DNA of 64,000 bases from an uncultured Flavobacteriaceae bacterium (GTDB lineage: Bacteria > Bacteroidota > Bacteroidia > Flavobacteriales > Flavobacteriaceae), in NCBI GenBank assembly GCA_943788165.1, contig CALSPF010000002.1, positions 62,001-126,000 of the forward strand, in the 5' to 3' direction. Below, in pieces: positions 1-9,137 of this stretch (position 1 is the first letter of the stretch; the number at the start of each line of letters is the position of its first letter). The notes under the pieces are model-generated. The model was not told where the DNA came from. It saw only the letters and a list, made by a program, of their open reading frames with translations, and searched no databases. A program made the translations under genes and the position numbers.

Positions 1-2707
1 TAATATTTCCATCAGTATCATCACCATCATCACTTGCATCAGAAACATCATTTGAGGAGCTTCCTGGGTTTCGCGCTGAAACAACAACGGTATTCCTGAA
101 TCCACCTGAATCAATTGCCTCTTGAGAAATAGTATAAGTTGCTGTATAAGTCGCAATCTCACCTTTAGCTAAAATACCTTCACTTGATCCGAGTGAAGCG
201 CTTGTAAAAGTAGGTCCAGCATCTAACGAAATAGATGCTCCAGCTAATCCTACAAAAGTATCAACAATACTTAATGTGTTAAGATTAACGTTACCCTTAT
301 TCTCAATATTTATAGTGTAAACTGCAACATCACCTAATTCAGGATTTGCTGAAACAGAGACTGTTTTGGTTACTTCAAGCAATGGAGCGTAATCAAGACG
401 AACTTCTGTAGTATCATTTTCAGTATTTCCATCCAAATCATTTCCATCATCACTTACATCTGTTATGACTGTACCGTTAAATGCCTCTGCCGATACTATA
501 ACCTGATTAACAACTGCATTTGTAGTGACGTCATCTGCATCAACAGTGTAACTCGCTGTATATGTTGCTGATTCTCCTGATTGTAATGTTCCCTGGGCAG
601 AGCCTCCTGATGAGCTATTAAATGTTGGGCCAGAATCTAATGTGAGTGCAGTACCGTCAAGCCTTGTGAATGTGTCACTTAATGTTATGGTTGATAACGC
701 TGTATTACCCGTATTTACAATGTCTATCGTAAAAACTGCAGTATCACCAGCACCAGGCAAGTCATTTCCATTATCAACCAAAACACCCGTTTTGGTTGCT
801 TCAATATCTGGGTCTACTGAAAAATCTATTTGTGTTTTATCATTAACTAGATTTCCATCGTTATCATTACCATCATCACTAATATCAGTAATATCGTTTG
901 AAGATCCCGGTGAACTCGCAGTTGCTGTAACTGTGTTAAGAATACATCCTGAATCAATTTCAACAGATCCTATAGTGTATGTTGCAGTATAACTCGCTAT
1001 TTCTCCTGGATCTAGACTTCCTTGAGCAGAGGAACCACTATTAGAATTCCAAGTTGGTCCACTTGAGAGATTTAATATAGAAGATCCATCACAGTTTGTG
1101 AGTTGATCAACTAGGGTTATTCCAGAAACATTAATCTGCCCGGTGTTTTCAATATTAATTGTGTAAGTAACCACATCTCCTTGTCCATTTTGACCGTCTC
1201 CATTATCTGTGATACTAAATGTTTTGGTCGCTTCTATCTTTTTATTAATTGAAAGAGTAGTTATTGTTGGATCATCAATTATATTACCATCATCTTGAAT
1301 ACCATCATCTGATGTATCGGAAACATTGTTAGATTGCCCTGGAGAACTCGCAGTTACCAATAATGAGTTTGATACTGATCCTGAGTTTGCAGAATTTAAG
1401 GATATTGTATAAGCGGCTGTATAAATTGCAACCTCACCAACTTGAAGAGTTCCTTCTGAAGAACCTAATGACGAATTGGAAAAAGCTGGAACACTGTTTA
1501 GAGAAATACTATTACCGTTTCCATCTACAAAAGTGTCATCAATAACAAGACCTGTAAGGGTTAAATCACCATCATTTTCAATTCGAATGGTGTAATTTAT
1601 AATATCATTAGGATCATTTAGGCTATTGCCATTGACATCTTGAACACTCGCGCTTTTAGTTACCTCTAACGAAGGAGTCGCAGTAATTGTAGATGCAGTA
1701 CAATCGTTTATTAAATTTCCATCGCTGTCATTTCCATTGTCAGCGGTATCGGTGAATCTTCGCCCAGAATTAACACCATCTACTTGAACATCTAAACAAT
1801 TGTTTAATCCACCTGAATCAACAGCTCCTTGCTGAACAAGATAAACAGCTTTATATGTAACTGTTTCTCCAACAAGAATATTTGAATTTATAGATCCTTG
1901 ATCCGAAGAAACAAAGATTGGACCCGGAGGTGTAAATGGAGCGACTAAGGCTAATGTGTTGTCATTTAAATCTTTAAGAATATCAAATAATTCTATATTT
2001 TCAAGATCTTCCTCACCATTATTATAAACTGTAATTATATATTCTAATTGATCTCCTAAACCAATAGAACCATTAGAATCATTATCAATATAGTTTTCTA
2101 CTTTAGTACCTTCAACCAAGGTTATTGTATTGTTAATAACTACTTGTGTTGGGTCATTAGTTGTGTTTCCATCAGAATCATCTCCATCATCAGAAACATC
2201 AATTACATTATTTGTATTTCCTGGAGTACTGGCTGTTCCTGAAACAGTTAAACTAATACCGCCTGCAGTAACTCCACTTGAATCAAAAGTATAAGTTGAT
2301 ACATATGTAGATACTTCTCCTGCGATTAAATCACCTTCAGAAGATGAACCGGAATTATTAACAAAAGTTATAGGGGATGAAAGGGAAAGAACGCTTCCAT
2401 CAATCCCAACTAATGAATTTGAAACAGTTAAAGAGGAAATTGAAATGTTACCTATATTGGTTACTTTTGTAGTAAAGACCACAACATCACCATTGCCCAC
2501 AGAATTATCACTATCAATTACAATATCTGAATTAGTGACAACATCAATAATTGAACTTTGCGCTAATGATGTTTGTGCATCGAAGACAAAATAAGCCAGT
2601 AAAATTACTCTGATAAAATATTTCAATTTTTTGTAATCATCAACAATTTCTTTATTATTTAAAATTGAAAAAAATAATTGCCGAGCCAATGAATAGCCAT
2701 ACTGCAT
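1..2707 (-). CDS. secreted DUF11-repeat (conserved repeat domain) protein, N-terminal part; runs off the left edge
   Basis: An open frame of 902 complete codons on the minus strand enters from the window edge, so the C-terminus is not seen. After an N-terminal hydrophobic stretch ending in SLAQS (likely signal peptide) there are six successive modules of about 130 residues. Each runs from a V(T/E)K-type strand and a DxVxYTIxxxNxG core to a closing DDGxDxDGN acidic signature; the first module is the most divergent. This is the DUF11/DUF7507-like beta-sandwich repeat found in large Bacteroidetes surface adhesins, many of them exported by the type IX system; the sorting domain would lie outside the window. 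The first in-frame ATG is at 2707, but that leaves about 27 extra residues before the hydrophobic segment. A TTG at 2626 would give a conventional signal peptide. Function beyond surface or extracellular adhesion is inference. Confidence 0.8.
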   Translation of the reverse strand, partial: MQYGYSLARQLFFSILNNKEIVDDYKKLKYFIRVILLAYFVFDAQTSLAQSSIIDVVTNSDIVIDSDNSVGNGDVVVFTTKVTNIGNISISSLTVSNSLVGIDGSVLSLSSPITFVNNSGSSSEGDLIAGEVSTYVSTYTFDSSGVTAGGISLTVSGTASTPGNTNNVIDVSDDGDDSDGNTTNDPTQVVINNTITLVEGTKVENYIDNDSNGSIGLGDQLEYIITVYNNGEEDLENIELFDILKDLNDNTLALVAPFTPPGPIFVSSDQGSINSNILVGETVTYKAVYLVQQGAVDSGGLNNCLDVQVDGVNSGRRFTDTADNGNDSDGNLINDCTASTITATPSLEVTKSASVQDVNGNSLNDPNDIINYTIRIENDGDLTLTGLVIDDTFVDGNGNSISLNSVPAFSNSSLGSSEGTLQVGEVAIYTAAYTISLNSANSGSVSNSLLVTASSPGQSNNVSDTSDDGIQDDGNIIDDPTITTLSINKKIEATKTFSITDNGDGQNGQGDVVTYTINIENTGQINVSGITLVDQLTNCDGSSILNLSSGPTWNSNSGSSAQGSLDPGEIASYTATYTIGSVEIDSGCILNTVTATASSPGSSNDITDISDDGNDNDGNLVNDKTQIDFSVDPDIEATKTGVLVDNGNDLPGAGDTAVFTIDIVNTGNTALSTITLSDTFTRLDGTALTLDSGPTFNSSSGGSAQGTLQSGESATYTASYTVDADDVTTNAVVNQVIVSAEAFNGTVITDVSDDGNDLDGNTENDTTEVRLDYAPLLEVTKTVSVSANPELGDVAVYTINIENKGNVNLNTLSIVDTFVGLAGASISLDAGPTFTSASLGSSEGILAKGEIATYTATYTISQEAIDSGGFRNTVVVSARNPGSSSNDVSDASDDGDDTDGNI

Positions 2708-3342
2708 TTATACTTCATTTATGAGCAGTCTGCATCAGGTTTACCTCACAGAAAAAATATAATAAACACTGTCCTGTTAATCAGTTGATTAAGTAGTATT
2801 ATATGTTTAGATCAAGTGATGACAAGTTATTAACAATGTGGTTTTGATATGTTAACAACCAAAAGTGCTTTTATTTAGCATTACTGCTATTTTGCAAATA
2901 ACCTACTTTAATTTTTTTTAGCTTGACCCTTTAAATTCAATTCCGGAAAGTACAGAAAGATGAAAATAACGGTATTAAAACCTAAGCTTATTTAGGTCAT
3001 ATTTTAGATCTTATTCTGAATGGTCTGTCGATAGTAAAAAAGCTCTAAGGACAATCTTAAATGGAACTGTGATTTAATAAAATCTCTCAGACCATACTCA
3101 ATAATCTTAGGAATATGAACGAATAACTAATCATATTCATCGTACTCTGTTTAGTGGATGGAGTTACAACAAATAAAGAAAGGGGAAGTATTTTTCAAAA
3201 AACCAGTTTGGGGTAGAGATTATTTTTAAAGTATAATTTAATCGTTAGTAATAGATTATGTTGTAAGTTTCCTAAAATACTTTTTTAAATATTTGAGGAT
3301 TAGTTATGAGAAGTTTCTCAATCAAAAGACTTCATATCTAAA
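2708..3342. other. intergenic stretch without a recognised gene
   Basis: About 635 bp of AT-rich DNA lie between the start of the DUF11 protein and the stop of glmS. Only very short reading frames occur. I see no tRNA, no convincing rho-independent terminator and no long repeat. The right half must hold the 3' end of the glmS transcript and the left half the promoter of the DUF11 gene, but I could not place either with confidence. Confidence 0.6.
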
Positions 3343-5190
3343 TCATTCCACCGTAACAGACTTGGCCAAGTTTCTTGGCTGATCGACATTACAGCCCCGT
3401 TTTACGGCTATAAAGTAAGACAATAACTGTAATGGAATAGTCGATAAGATTGGAACAAAAGACTCTGAAGAATCGGGTATTTCGATGCAATAATCTGCTA
3501 ACTCCTTCACCTGGATATCACCTTTGCTCACAATTGCAATGATTCGTCCCTCTCGGGATTTAATTTCTTGAATGTTAGAAACCACCTTTTCGTAATAACC
3601 TTTTTTGGTTGCAATCACTACTACAGGCATTTCTTTGTCAATTAGGGCAATTGGGCCGTGTTTCATCTCAGCAGCAGGATAACCTTCAGCGTGAATGTAG
3701 GAAATCTCTTTCAACTTTAGAGCACCTTCCAAGGCCACAGGAAAATTGTACCCCCTCCCTAAATAGATACAATTCTGAGAGGTCTCAAAAGAAGCGGCAA
3801 CCTGTTTTATATACGATTGAGACGCAAAAATGGATTCAACCTTGTCGGGCAGTGATTCCAACTCGATAACATATTCTTGGTACTGAGAACGAGATAGCGT
3901 TCCGTTGGCTTTTCCTAAATACAAACCAATTAAGGCAATCACTGTAATTTGAGTCGTAAATGCCTTGGTTGAAGCCACCCCAATTTCAGGGCCAGCATGA
4001 GTATAACATCCAGTATCGGTAATTCGTGATATTGTGGAACCCACAACATTACAAATACCGTACACAAAAGCACCTTTCTCTTTGGCGATATTGATGGCCG
4101 CAATGGTATCCGCTGTTTCTCCAGATTGGGAAATGGAGATCACAACATCATCTGGATAAATAATTGGATTACGGTAACGGAATTCAGAAGCGTATTCTAC
4201 CTCAACAGGGATACGGGTGAAATCTTCTATGAGATATTCGGCAACCAAGCCAGCATGCCATGAGGTGCCACAGGCAACAATAAGGATACGCTTGGCTTTG
4301 AGGAAACGATTTTCGTGTTCACGTAAACTCGATAGGGTAATTACCCCTTCTTGAGACAGTAATCGCCCTCTAAGCGTATCTTTTATAGCGGTAGGCTGCT
4401 CAAAAATCTCTTTAAGCATAAAATGGTCGTACCCTCCTTTTTGAATTTTCTCTAGGCTGAGCTGAAGCTTTTCAACATAAGGCTCAACTTCAAGATCATC
4501 TTTAATCTTACGAATTTTGATGGCCTTATTTCGACGAATAATAGCCAAATGTTCTTCTTCTAAATAGATAACGTTTTTAGTGTATTCAACAAACGGAGTC
4601 GCATCTGAAGCTACGAAAAACTCGTTTTCACCAATTCCAATGGCCAAGGGACTCCCTAGGCGGGCAGCGACAAGTTCGTTTGGTTTTTGGCGATCAAAAA
4701 CAACAATCGCATAGGCCCCAACAACTTGTGAAAGAGCAATTTGAACGGCTTTCCCTAGCTTAACTTTTTCTTTGTCTTGAACATCTTGAATCAAATTAAT
4801 CAATACCTCAGTATCGGTGTCTGATTGAAAGGTGAATCCTCGGTATTGAAGCTCCTTTTTCAGGGAAGCATAATTTTCAATGATTCCGTTATGAACAATC
4901 ACTAGGTTCCCAGAATTCGATGTTTGTGGATGTGCATTTACATCATTCGGTACTCCGTGTGTTGCCCAGCGGGTGTGTCCCAGAGCAATGGTTGCACCAT
5001 TTTCTGGTGTATTGGTAAGAATCGCTTGAAGGTCGCTTACTTTCCCTGCTGTTTTCAAGGTATGAAGAACATCTTCATCGAAATATGATATACCTGTAGA
5101 ATCATATCCACGGTACTCCAAACGCTTCAATCCTTTAATTACAATGGGTTGAGCTTGCTTATTTCCAATATAGGCAACAATTCCACACAT
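3343..5190 (-). CDS. glmS: glutamine--fructose-6-phosphate aminotransferase (isomerizing)
   Basis: Makes glucosamine-6-phosphate from fructose-6-phosphate and glutamine, the first committed step to UDP-GlcNAc for peptidoglycan and lipid A; cytoplasmic. The 615 residues match the family length. The protein starts MCGIVAYIG, so Cys2 is the N-terminal nucleophile of the class II glutaminase domain (about residues 1-220). Two SIS sugar-isomerase domains follow, with CGTSWHAG, SQSGETADT and STKAFTTQ motifs, and the chain ends in the family-typical NLAKSVTVE. It lies 9 bp after the DUF4270 gene in the same direction, so it is probably cotranscribed with it and with the glycogen-synthase-like gene. 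No glmS ribozyme-like leader is possible in that spacing. Confidence 0.97.
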   Translation of the reverse strand: MCGIVAYIGNKQAQPIVIKGLKRLEYRGYDSTGISYFDEDVLHTLKTAGKVSDLQAILTNTPENGATIALGHTRWATHGVPNDVNAHPQTSNSGNLVIVHNGIIENYASLKKELQYRGFTFQSDTDTEVLINLIQDVQDKEKVKLGKAVQIALSQVVGAYAIVVFDRQKPNELVAARLGSPLAIGIGENEFFVASDATPFVEYTKNVIYLEEEHLAIIRRNKAIKIRKIKDDLEVEPYVEKLQLSLEKIQKGGYDHFMLKEIFEQPTAIKDTLRGRLLSQEGVITLSSLREHENRFLKAKRILIVACGTSWHAGLVAEYLIEDFTRIPVEVEYASEFRYRNPIIYPDDVVISISQSGETADTIAAINIAKEKGAFVYGICNVVGSTISRITDTGCYTHAGPEIGVASTKAFTTQITVIALIGLYLGKANGTLSRSQYQEYVIELESLPDKVESIFASQSYIKQVAASFETSQNCIYLGRGYNFPVALEGALKLKEISYIHAEGYPAAEMKHGPIALIDKEMPVVVIATKKGYYEKVVSNIQEIKSREGRIIAIVSKGDIQVKELADYCIEIPDSSESFVPILSTIPLQLLSYFIAVKRGCNVDQPRNLAKSVTVE

Positions 5191-5199
5191 ACGATTTAA

Positions 5200-7023
5200 T
5201 TAATTATTGAGGTCTGTATAGATGATCTCAAGTTTTAGACGTTTATCGATGAATTCTTTTGTTGGGTTTGGGCCAATTAAAACAGTTCCCAATGGATTGA
5301 TTAAGGCGCCAAAAGGATAATCAACTTGTTCCGTTTCACTTTCAACAATCCCTTTTCTTGTGGCAAGGATATTGATGTCGGAAGTAACAACCAGTCCAAG
5401 TGGCTGGTTCTCGAACAAATCATCATCTGTTGAGCGGATTAAATCTGACACATGCTGGGTAACACGAAATTTGTATCGAAACGGAACACCATCTTTGTAC
5501 TCCAATATACCGCTGTGAATGGCCTTATTTTCCATAGCATCATTACCAGATGTTGGGTCGGAAAAATAATCTGCCAAGGGCATATTATTTTCTAAAATAT
5601 AAAGATATAGTCGCTCCGCGATTCGATCATTTTCTGTCCAATTGGTTGTGATTGTTGGATCAACATAAAAGATCAAATTAGCTTCGTTTATTAAAATATT
5701 TTCTTTGCGCATATCATCAAGCACTTGAGTGGTCTCGTCTTGATCAAACAAATGAATAATTCCTCGGGTTCCCAAAGCACCCTTAATAACAAATTTTTCT
5801 TCGGAAGAAGTGGAAGCGCTTATAGACTCTTCTTGCCCATTTGTAAAGTGATTAATGCGCACACCGCTAAAGCTTATGATTTGCGTGTTTTGCGCTACAT
5901 CTGTTGTGTCGTCATTCGTATCGTCTGGAGTGTCCTGATCGTTGTAAACATCATAATCATAGGTAATGACAATCCTTGCACCCACAAGATTAAGCAGAAA
6001 ATACAGATCGTCAGAAGGATTCTCCATTCTTAAGTTAATTCCTTTAATGTGATTATTGAAGTTGTTGTTGTTCGCAAGAGGATCATTGCCCTCTTCATCA
6101 ATTATTTTTTCCTGGAAAAAAGATGAATCTAAAGGAACCCTTATTCGGGGCGATAGGCGTGTTTCAACTTGTGTCGTTTCGTCAACATCTGTGGTCTCTG
6201 GATCGTCTTCTGTAAAATTAAATCGCAATTCGTCAAAATTTAGTTGAATGGGGGAGTCGTGTAAGGTTGTAAGCCCAAAACCTTCTTCATAAAAGTCTTT
6301 TCCAGAAAAATACGTGCTCGCTGATTCAAAGTTATTGTTGGGGTCTAGTGTGTTGAAAAAATAGTTCAACTCAGTCACCTTTAGGTTAAATGTTGCCTCT
6401 TTATTTCCAAAAATTGAATCAATTTCATACACTCTATTGGCTGCATCATAACCCGAATTATCCGTGTCTACATCGTCATTAATCCCGTCGCCGTCAGAAT
6501 CCGGATCCAACGGATTTGTTCCAGCCTGCGATTCAATGAGGTCAGTAATTCCATCGCTATCCGAGTCACTTTCTGTTGAAGTTGAATCAACATCAAAAGC
6601 GTTAATCACTCCGTCGTTATCGTCATCTAATTGATTATTTAAAAACGGGATTTCCAAGAAAACTTCTGTAACCCGTTCTCTTTCGTCAATAACCCTAATG
6701 TTGGTTGAATCTCCTGCCTCTTCTGTTTCTTGTGCAAAGGTTCCAAAACGCGGATTATTACTTATTGATAACTGAGAAGTGAAATTAGCTTCTCTTCGTC
6801 CAAGAAAACCGAAATCATTGGTCCCAAAATGAGTAACATTCAATTGATCTGATTGTACATCGGTTAAACGATCGGTAGATACATAAACCGGAAATTCGCG
6901 TGTTGCAGTGTTGAACTGATCTGTAGCGATTAGATCTACCCCTACGGTATTAAATTCAGCATTACATGCGTTTAAGAGAAAGATAACAATTCCTAATAGG
7001 TAGGTCTTTTGAAAGATTTCCAT
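5200..7023 (-). CDS. DUF4270 family lipoprotein with calcium-binding type-3 repeats
   Basis: A 607-residue exported lipoprotein. I chose the ATG at 7023 rather than the in-frame ATG at 7089 because it gives a proper signal peptide with lipobox LLNAC (lipidated Cys about residue 20) and leaves a 7-bp gap to the upstream gene instead of a long overlap. The rest resembles the DUF4270 family, common in Bacteroidetes and of unknown function. At about residues 133-188 sit runs such as DDDNDGV, DSDSDGI and DPDSDGDGI, which are thrombospondin type-3-like Ca-binding loops inside the DUF4270 sequence. It lies between a glycogen-synthase-like gene and glmS on the same strand. Lipoprotein status and the Ca-binding repeats are seen in sequence; the family call is from memory. 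Confidence 0.8.
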   Translation of the reverse strand: MEIFQKTYLLGIVIFLLNACNAEFNTVGVDLIATDQFNTATREFPVYVSTDRLTDVQSDQLNVTHFGTNDFGFLGRREANFTSQLSISNNPRFGTFAQETEEAGDSTNIRVIDERERVTEVFLEIPFLNNQLDDDNDGVINAFDVDSTSTESDSDSDGITDLIESQAGTNPLDPDSDGDGINDDVDTDNSGYDAANRVYEIDSIFGNKEATFNLKVTELNYFFNTLDPNNNFESASTYFSGKDFYEEGFGLTTLHDSPIQLNFDELRFNFTEDDPETTDVDETTQVETRLSPRIRVPLDSSFFQEKIIDEEGNDPLANNNNFNNHIKGINLRMENPSDDLYFLLNLVGARIVITYDYDVYNDQDTPDDTNDDTTDVAQNTQIISFSGVRINHFTNGQEESISASTSSEEKFVIKGALGTRGIIHLFDQDETTQVLDDMRKENILINEANLIFYVDPTITTNWTENDRIAERLYLYILENNMPLADYFSDPTSGNDAMENKAIHSGILEYKDGVPFRYKFRVTQHVSDLIRSTDDDLFENQPLGLVVTSDINILATRKGIVESETEQVDYPFGALINPLGTVLIGPNPTKEFIDKRLKLEIIYTDLNN

Positions 7024-7030
7024 GGGTATA

Positions 7031-7831
7031 TTAAAGGAAATTAGTATTAAAGAAATCGACATGTGCTGTTTCCTCTTTGCTGTCTGCAAAAGATAAGGTT
7101 GGCTTACTGCTTGCTTCGATTTGTTGAGTCAATTCAGGCGAAAGTTGATCGCCAGCCACAACCAGTCCATCAGAATGATCTATGGCCAATTGCATTAACT
7201 GATTATAACCTGGTGTTGCCAAAGAAGATAAATCTGTTGTTATTTGATCAAAAGCAATTTTATCTTTTAAGCCTGGGTCAAGTGTTCCACCCAAATCATC
7301 CGGATAGATGGATGTTACTATTTTGCTGTGCTCAAAAATTGGATCCTGCGAAAAATAGGTTTTCATATAAAGCGGGAAAAGAGCAGTAAACCATCCGTGT
7401 AGATAAATAATGTCGGGTGACCAGTTCAATTTTTTAACTGTTTCAATAACTCCCTTGGTAAAGAAAATCATTCGCTCGTCATTGTCTGGGAACAAATTTC
7501 CTTCTTTGTCGTGCAACATTTCTTTACGCTTGAAATACTCTTCATTGTCGATAAAGTAAACTTGCATGCGCTCTTTTGGGATAGAAGCAACTTTGATGAT
7601 TAATGGCATGTCCATGTCATTAATTACAAGATTCATTCCAGAAAGGCGGATGACCTCGTGCAGTTGATGACGTCGCTCATTAATCAACCCATAGCGAGGC
7701 ATGAAAATTCGCGTTTGTCCACCAGCGTCATTAATTTGCTTAGGGATTTTAAACGAATTTATAGATCGTTCTGTCTGAGGAAGATAGGGTATGACTTCTG
7801 ATGAAATTACAAGTACTTTTTTATTTTGCAT
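7031..7831 (-). CDS. glycogen/starch synthase-like protein, GT5 N-terminal domain only
   Basis: 266 residues resembling only the N-terminal Rossmann domain of glycogen synthase. It shows KVLVISSEVIPY, GGQTRIFMPRYG, NDERMIFFTKGV and the DIIYLHGWFTALFPLYMK stretch typical of GT5 enzymes. The C-terminal nucleotide-sugar-binding half (about 200 residues) is absent, and the KxGGL substrate-binding motif near the N-terminus is replaced by PQTERS, so normal ADP-glucose transferase activity is unlikely. Short proteins of this kind occur widely in Flavobacteriia, usually annotated glycogen synthase and next to panC, which suggests a retained but different role. It is divergent from panC across about 100 bp and leads the DUF4270-glmS gene group. 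Confidence 0.85.
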   Translation of the reverse strand: MQNKKVLVISSEVIPYLPQTERSINSFKIPKQINDAGGQTRIFMPRYGLINERRHQLHEVIRLSGMNLVINDMDMPLIIKVASIPKERMQVYFIDNEEYFKRKEMLHDKEGNLFPDNDERMIFFTKGVIETVKKLNWSPDIIYLHGWFTALFPLYMKTYFSQDPIFEHSKIVTSIYPDDLGGTLDPGLKDKIAFDQITTDLSSLATPGYNQLMQLAIDHSDGLVVAGDQLSPELTQQIEASSKPTLSFADSKEETAHVDFFNTNFL

Positions 7832-7932
7832 AAAATCGTGTTAGCCTTCTATTGCGAAAGTTTAGCGAAATTACGAAAAATCTTCCGATCATTAGAAAAA
7901 ACAGTACTTTTAGCCTGTTAATCTTTTCCTAA

Positions 7933-8772
7933 ATGAAGGTTTTTAAAGAACAGCTCGCGCTGAATAACTACCTAGAGACACAAACTGTTGATTCCATTGG
8001 CCTTGTTCCCACTATGGGTGCCTTACATTTTGGGCATCTCACCCTTGTAGATAAAGCGGTGAAGGAAAATAGTTGTGTGATTGTATCCATTTTCGTGAAT
8101 CCAACACAATTTGACGATGCTTCCGACCTAAACACTTATCCAAAAACACTGGAAGAAGACCTGCAAAAACTGACTCCCTATGGAGACAAAATTCTTGTCT
8201 ATGCGCCCGATGTAAAAGATGTTTATCCAGAAACAACATCGTCCAATCAGTACACTTTTGGGCTGCTTGAAACAACCATGGAAGGAGCAAAACGCGATGG
8301 GCATTTTCAAGGAGTAGCCACCATTGTCCACAAATTATTAAGTGGATTTAATCCTACTCGTGCATATTTTGGTGAAAAAGACTACCAACAATTGTGCATT
8401 ATTCACCAATTAGTTTCACAAAAGAAACTCCCTGTAACCATTGTTAACTGTCCCATTATTAGAGAAAAAGATGGCCTAGCCATGAGTTCGAGAAATACAC
8501 GTCTGAGTGAAAAAGAACGCGCTCAAGCCGCCCTTATTTATGCAACACTAAACAAATCGATCGCATTAAAAACCAGTACGTCGATCGAGGAAATCAATCA
8601 TATTGTCTCCGCTACTTTTAATCAGAATCCCGATTTTATATTGGATTATTTTTGCATCGCAGACGCCCAATCTTTGCAGCCTATAACTACAATTAACCCC
8701 AGCCAACCTGCCCGTGCATTTATTGCGGTGAAATTGGGAGGTGTTCGGTTAATTGACAATGTCAATTTTTAA
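7933..8772 (+). CDS. panC: pantoate--beta-alanine ligase
   Basis: Condenses pantoate and beta-alanine using ATP to form pantothenate, the precursor of coenzyme A; cytoplasmic. The 279 residues match the family length. It has the nucleotidyltransferase HIGH-like motif in PTMGALHFGHLTLV, the FVNPTQF substrate loop, YFGEKDYQQL, and the AMSSRNTRLS motif that corresponds to KMSKS. The start ATG lies in the divergent region with the glycogen-synthase-like gene; TACTTTTA at 7909 is a near match to the Bacteroidetes -7 element. It is followed after 12 bp by panD, which supplies beta-alanine. Confidence 0.97.
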   Translation: MKVFKEQLALNNYLETQTVDSIGLVPTMGALHFGHLTLVDKAVKENSCVIVSIFVNPTQFDDASDLNTYPKTLEEDLQKLTPYGDKILVYAPDVKDVYPETTSSNQYTFGLLETTMEGAKRDGHFQGVATIVHKLLSGFNPTRAYFGEKDYQQLCIIHQLVSQKKLPVTIVNCPIIREKDGLAMSSRNTRLSEKERAQAALIYATLNKSIALKTSTSIEEINHIVSATFNQNPDFILDYFCIADAQSLQPITTINPSQPARAFIAVKLGGVRLIDNVNF

Positions 8773-8780
8773 TATCTTTG
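8752..8780 (+). promoter_or_regulatory. candidate promoter for panD inside the 3' end of panC
   Basis: TTGACA at 8752-8757 and TATCTTTG at 8773-8780 (an exact TANNTTTG -7 element) lie immediately before the panD ATG at 8785. Transcription from here would start at or just beyond the start codon, so the mRNA would be almost leaderless. The element match is seen; promoter activity is inferred. Confidence 0.4.
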
Positions 8781-8784
8781 CCGC

Positions 8785-9135
8785 ATGCAAATTGAAGTAT
8801 TAAAGTCTAAAATACATCGCGTTACTGTTACAGGTGCCGATTTAAATTATATTGGAAGCATTACCATTGATCGTGAATTGATGGATGCGGCTAACCTTAT
8901 TGCAGGGGAAAAGGTGCAAATCGTTAACATAAACAACGGAGAGCGTCTTGAAACCTATGTCATTGAAGGGGAGCGTAACTCAGGTGAAATAACCCTGAAT
9001 GGTCCAGCCGCACGCAAGGTTCAAAAAGGTGATATCATCATCATTATCAGTTATTGTAGTCTCCCATTTGAAGAGGCAAAAGAAATGAGCCCTTTACTTG
9101 TTTTTCCAAATGAATCCAACAACTTGCTTCATTAG
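8785..9135 (+). CDS. panD: aspartate 1-decarboxylase
   Basis: Decarboxylates aspartate to beta-alanine for pantothenate synthesis. The 116-residue proenzyme self-cleaves between Gly24 and Ser25 (YIGSITID), producing the pyruvoyl cofactor on the new N-terminus. Arg54 and Tyr58, family residues needed in the active site and for processing, are present at the expected positions, as is NGPAAR. It directly follows panC, so both halves of the final pantothenate step are made together. The C-terminal tail, ending NNLLH, is slightly divergent. Confidence 0.97.
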   Translation: MQIEVLKSKIHRVTVTGADLNYIGSITIDRELMDAANLIAGEKVQIVNINNGERLETYVIEGERNSGEITLNGPAARKVQKGDIIIIISYCSLPFEEAKEMSPLLVFPNESNNLLH

Positions 9136-9137
9136 GT

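Noticed and set aside
642-1545. Plus-strand frames within the DUF11 gene
   Set aside because: They are shadows opposite a continuous minus-strand frame with clear module structure.
3307-3320. TGAGAAGTTTCTCA hairpin downstream of glmS
   Set aside because: Arms are six bases with a two-base loop and no T-tract; not a credible terminator.
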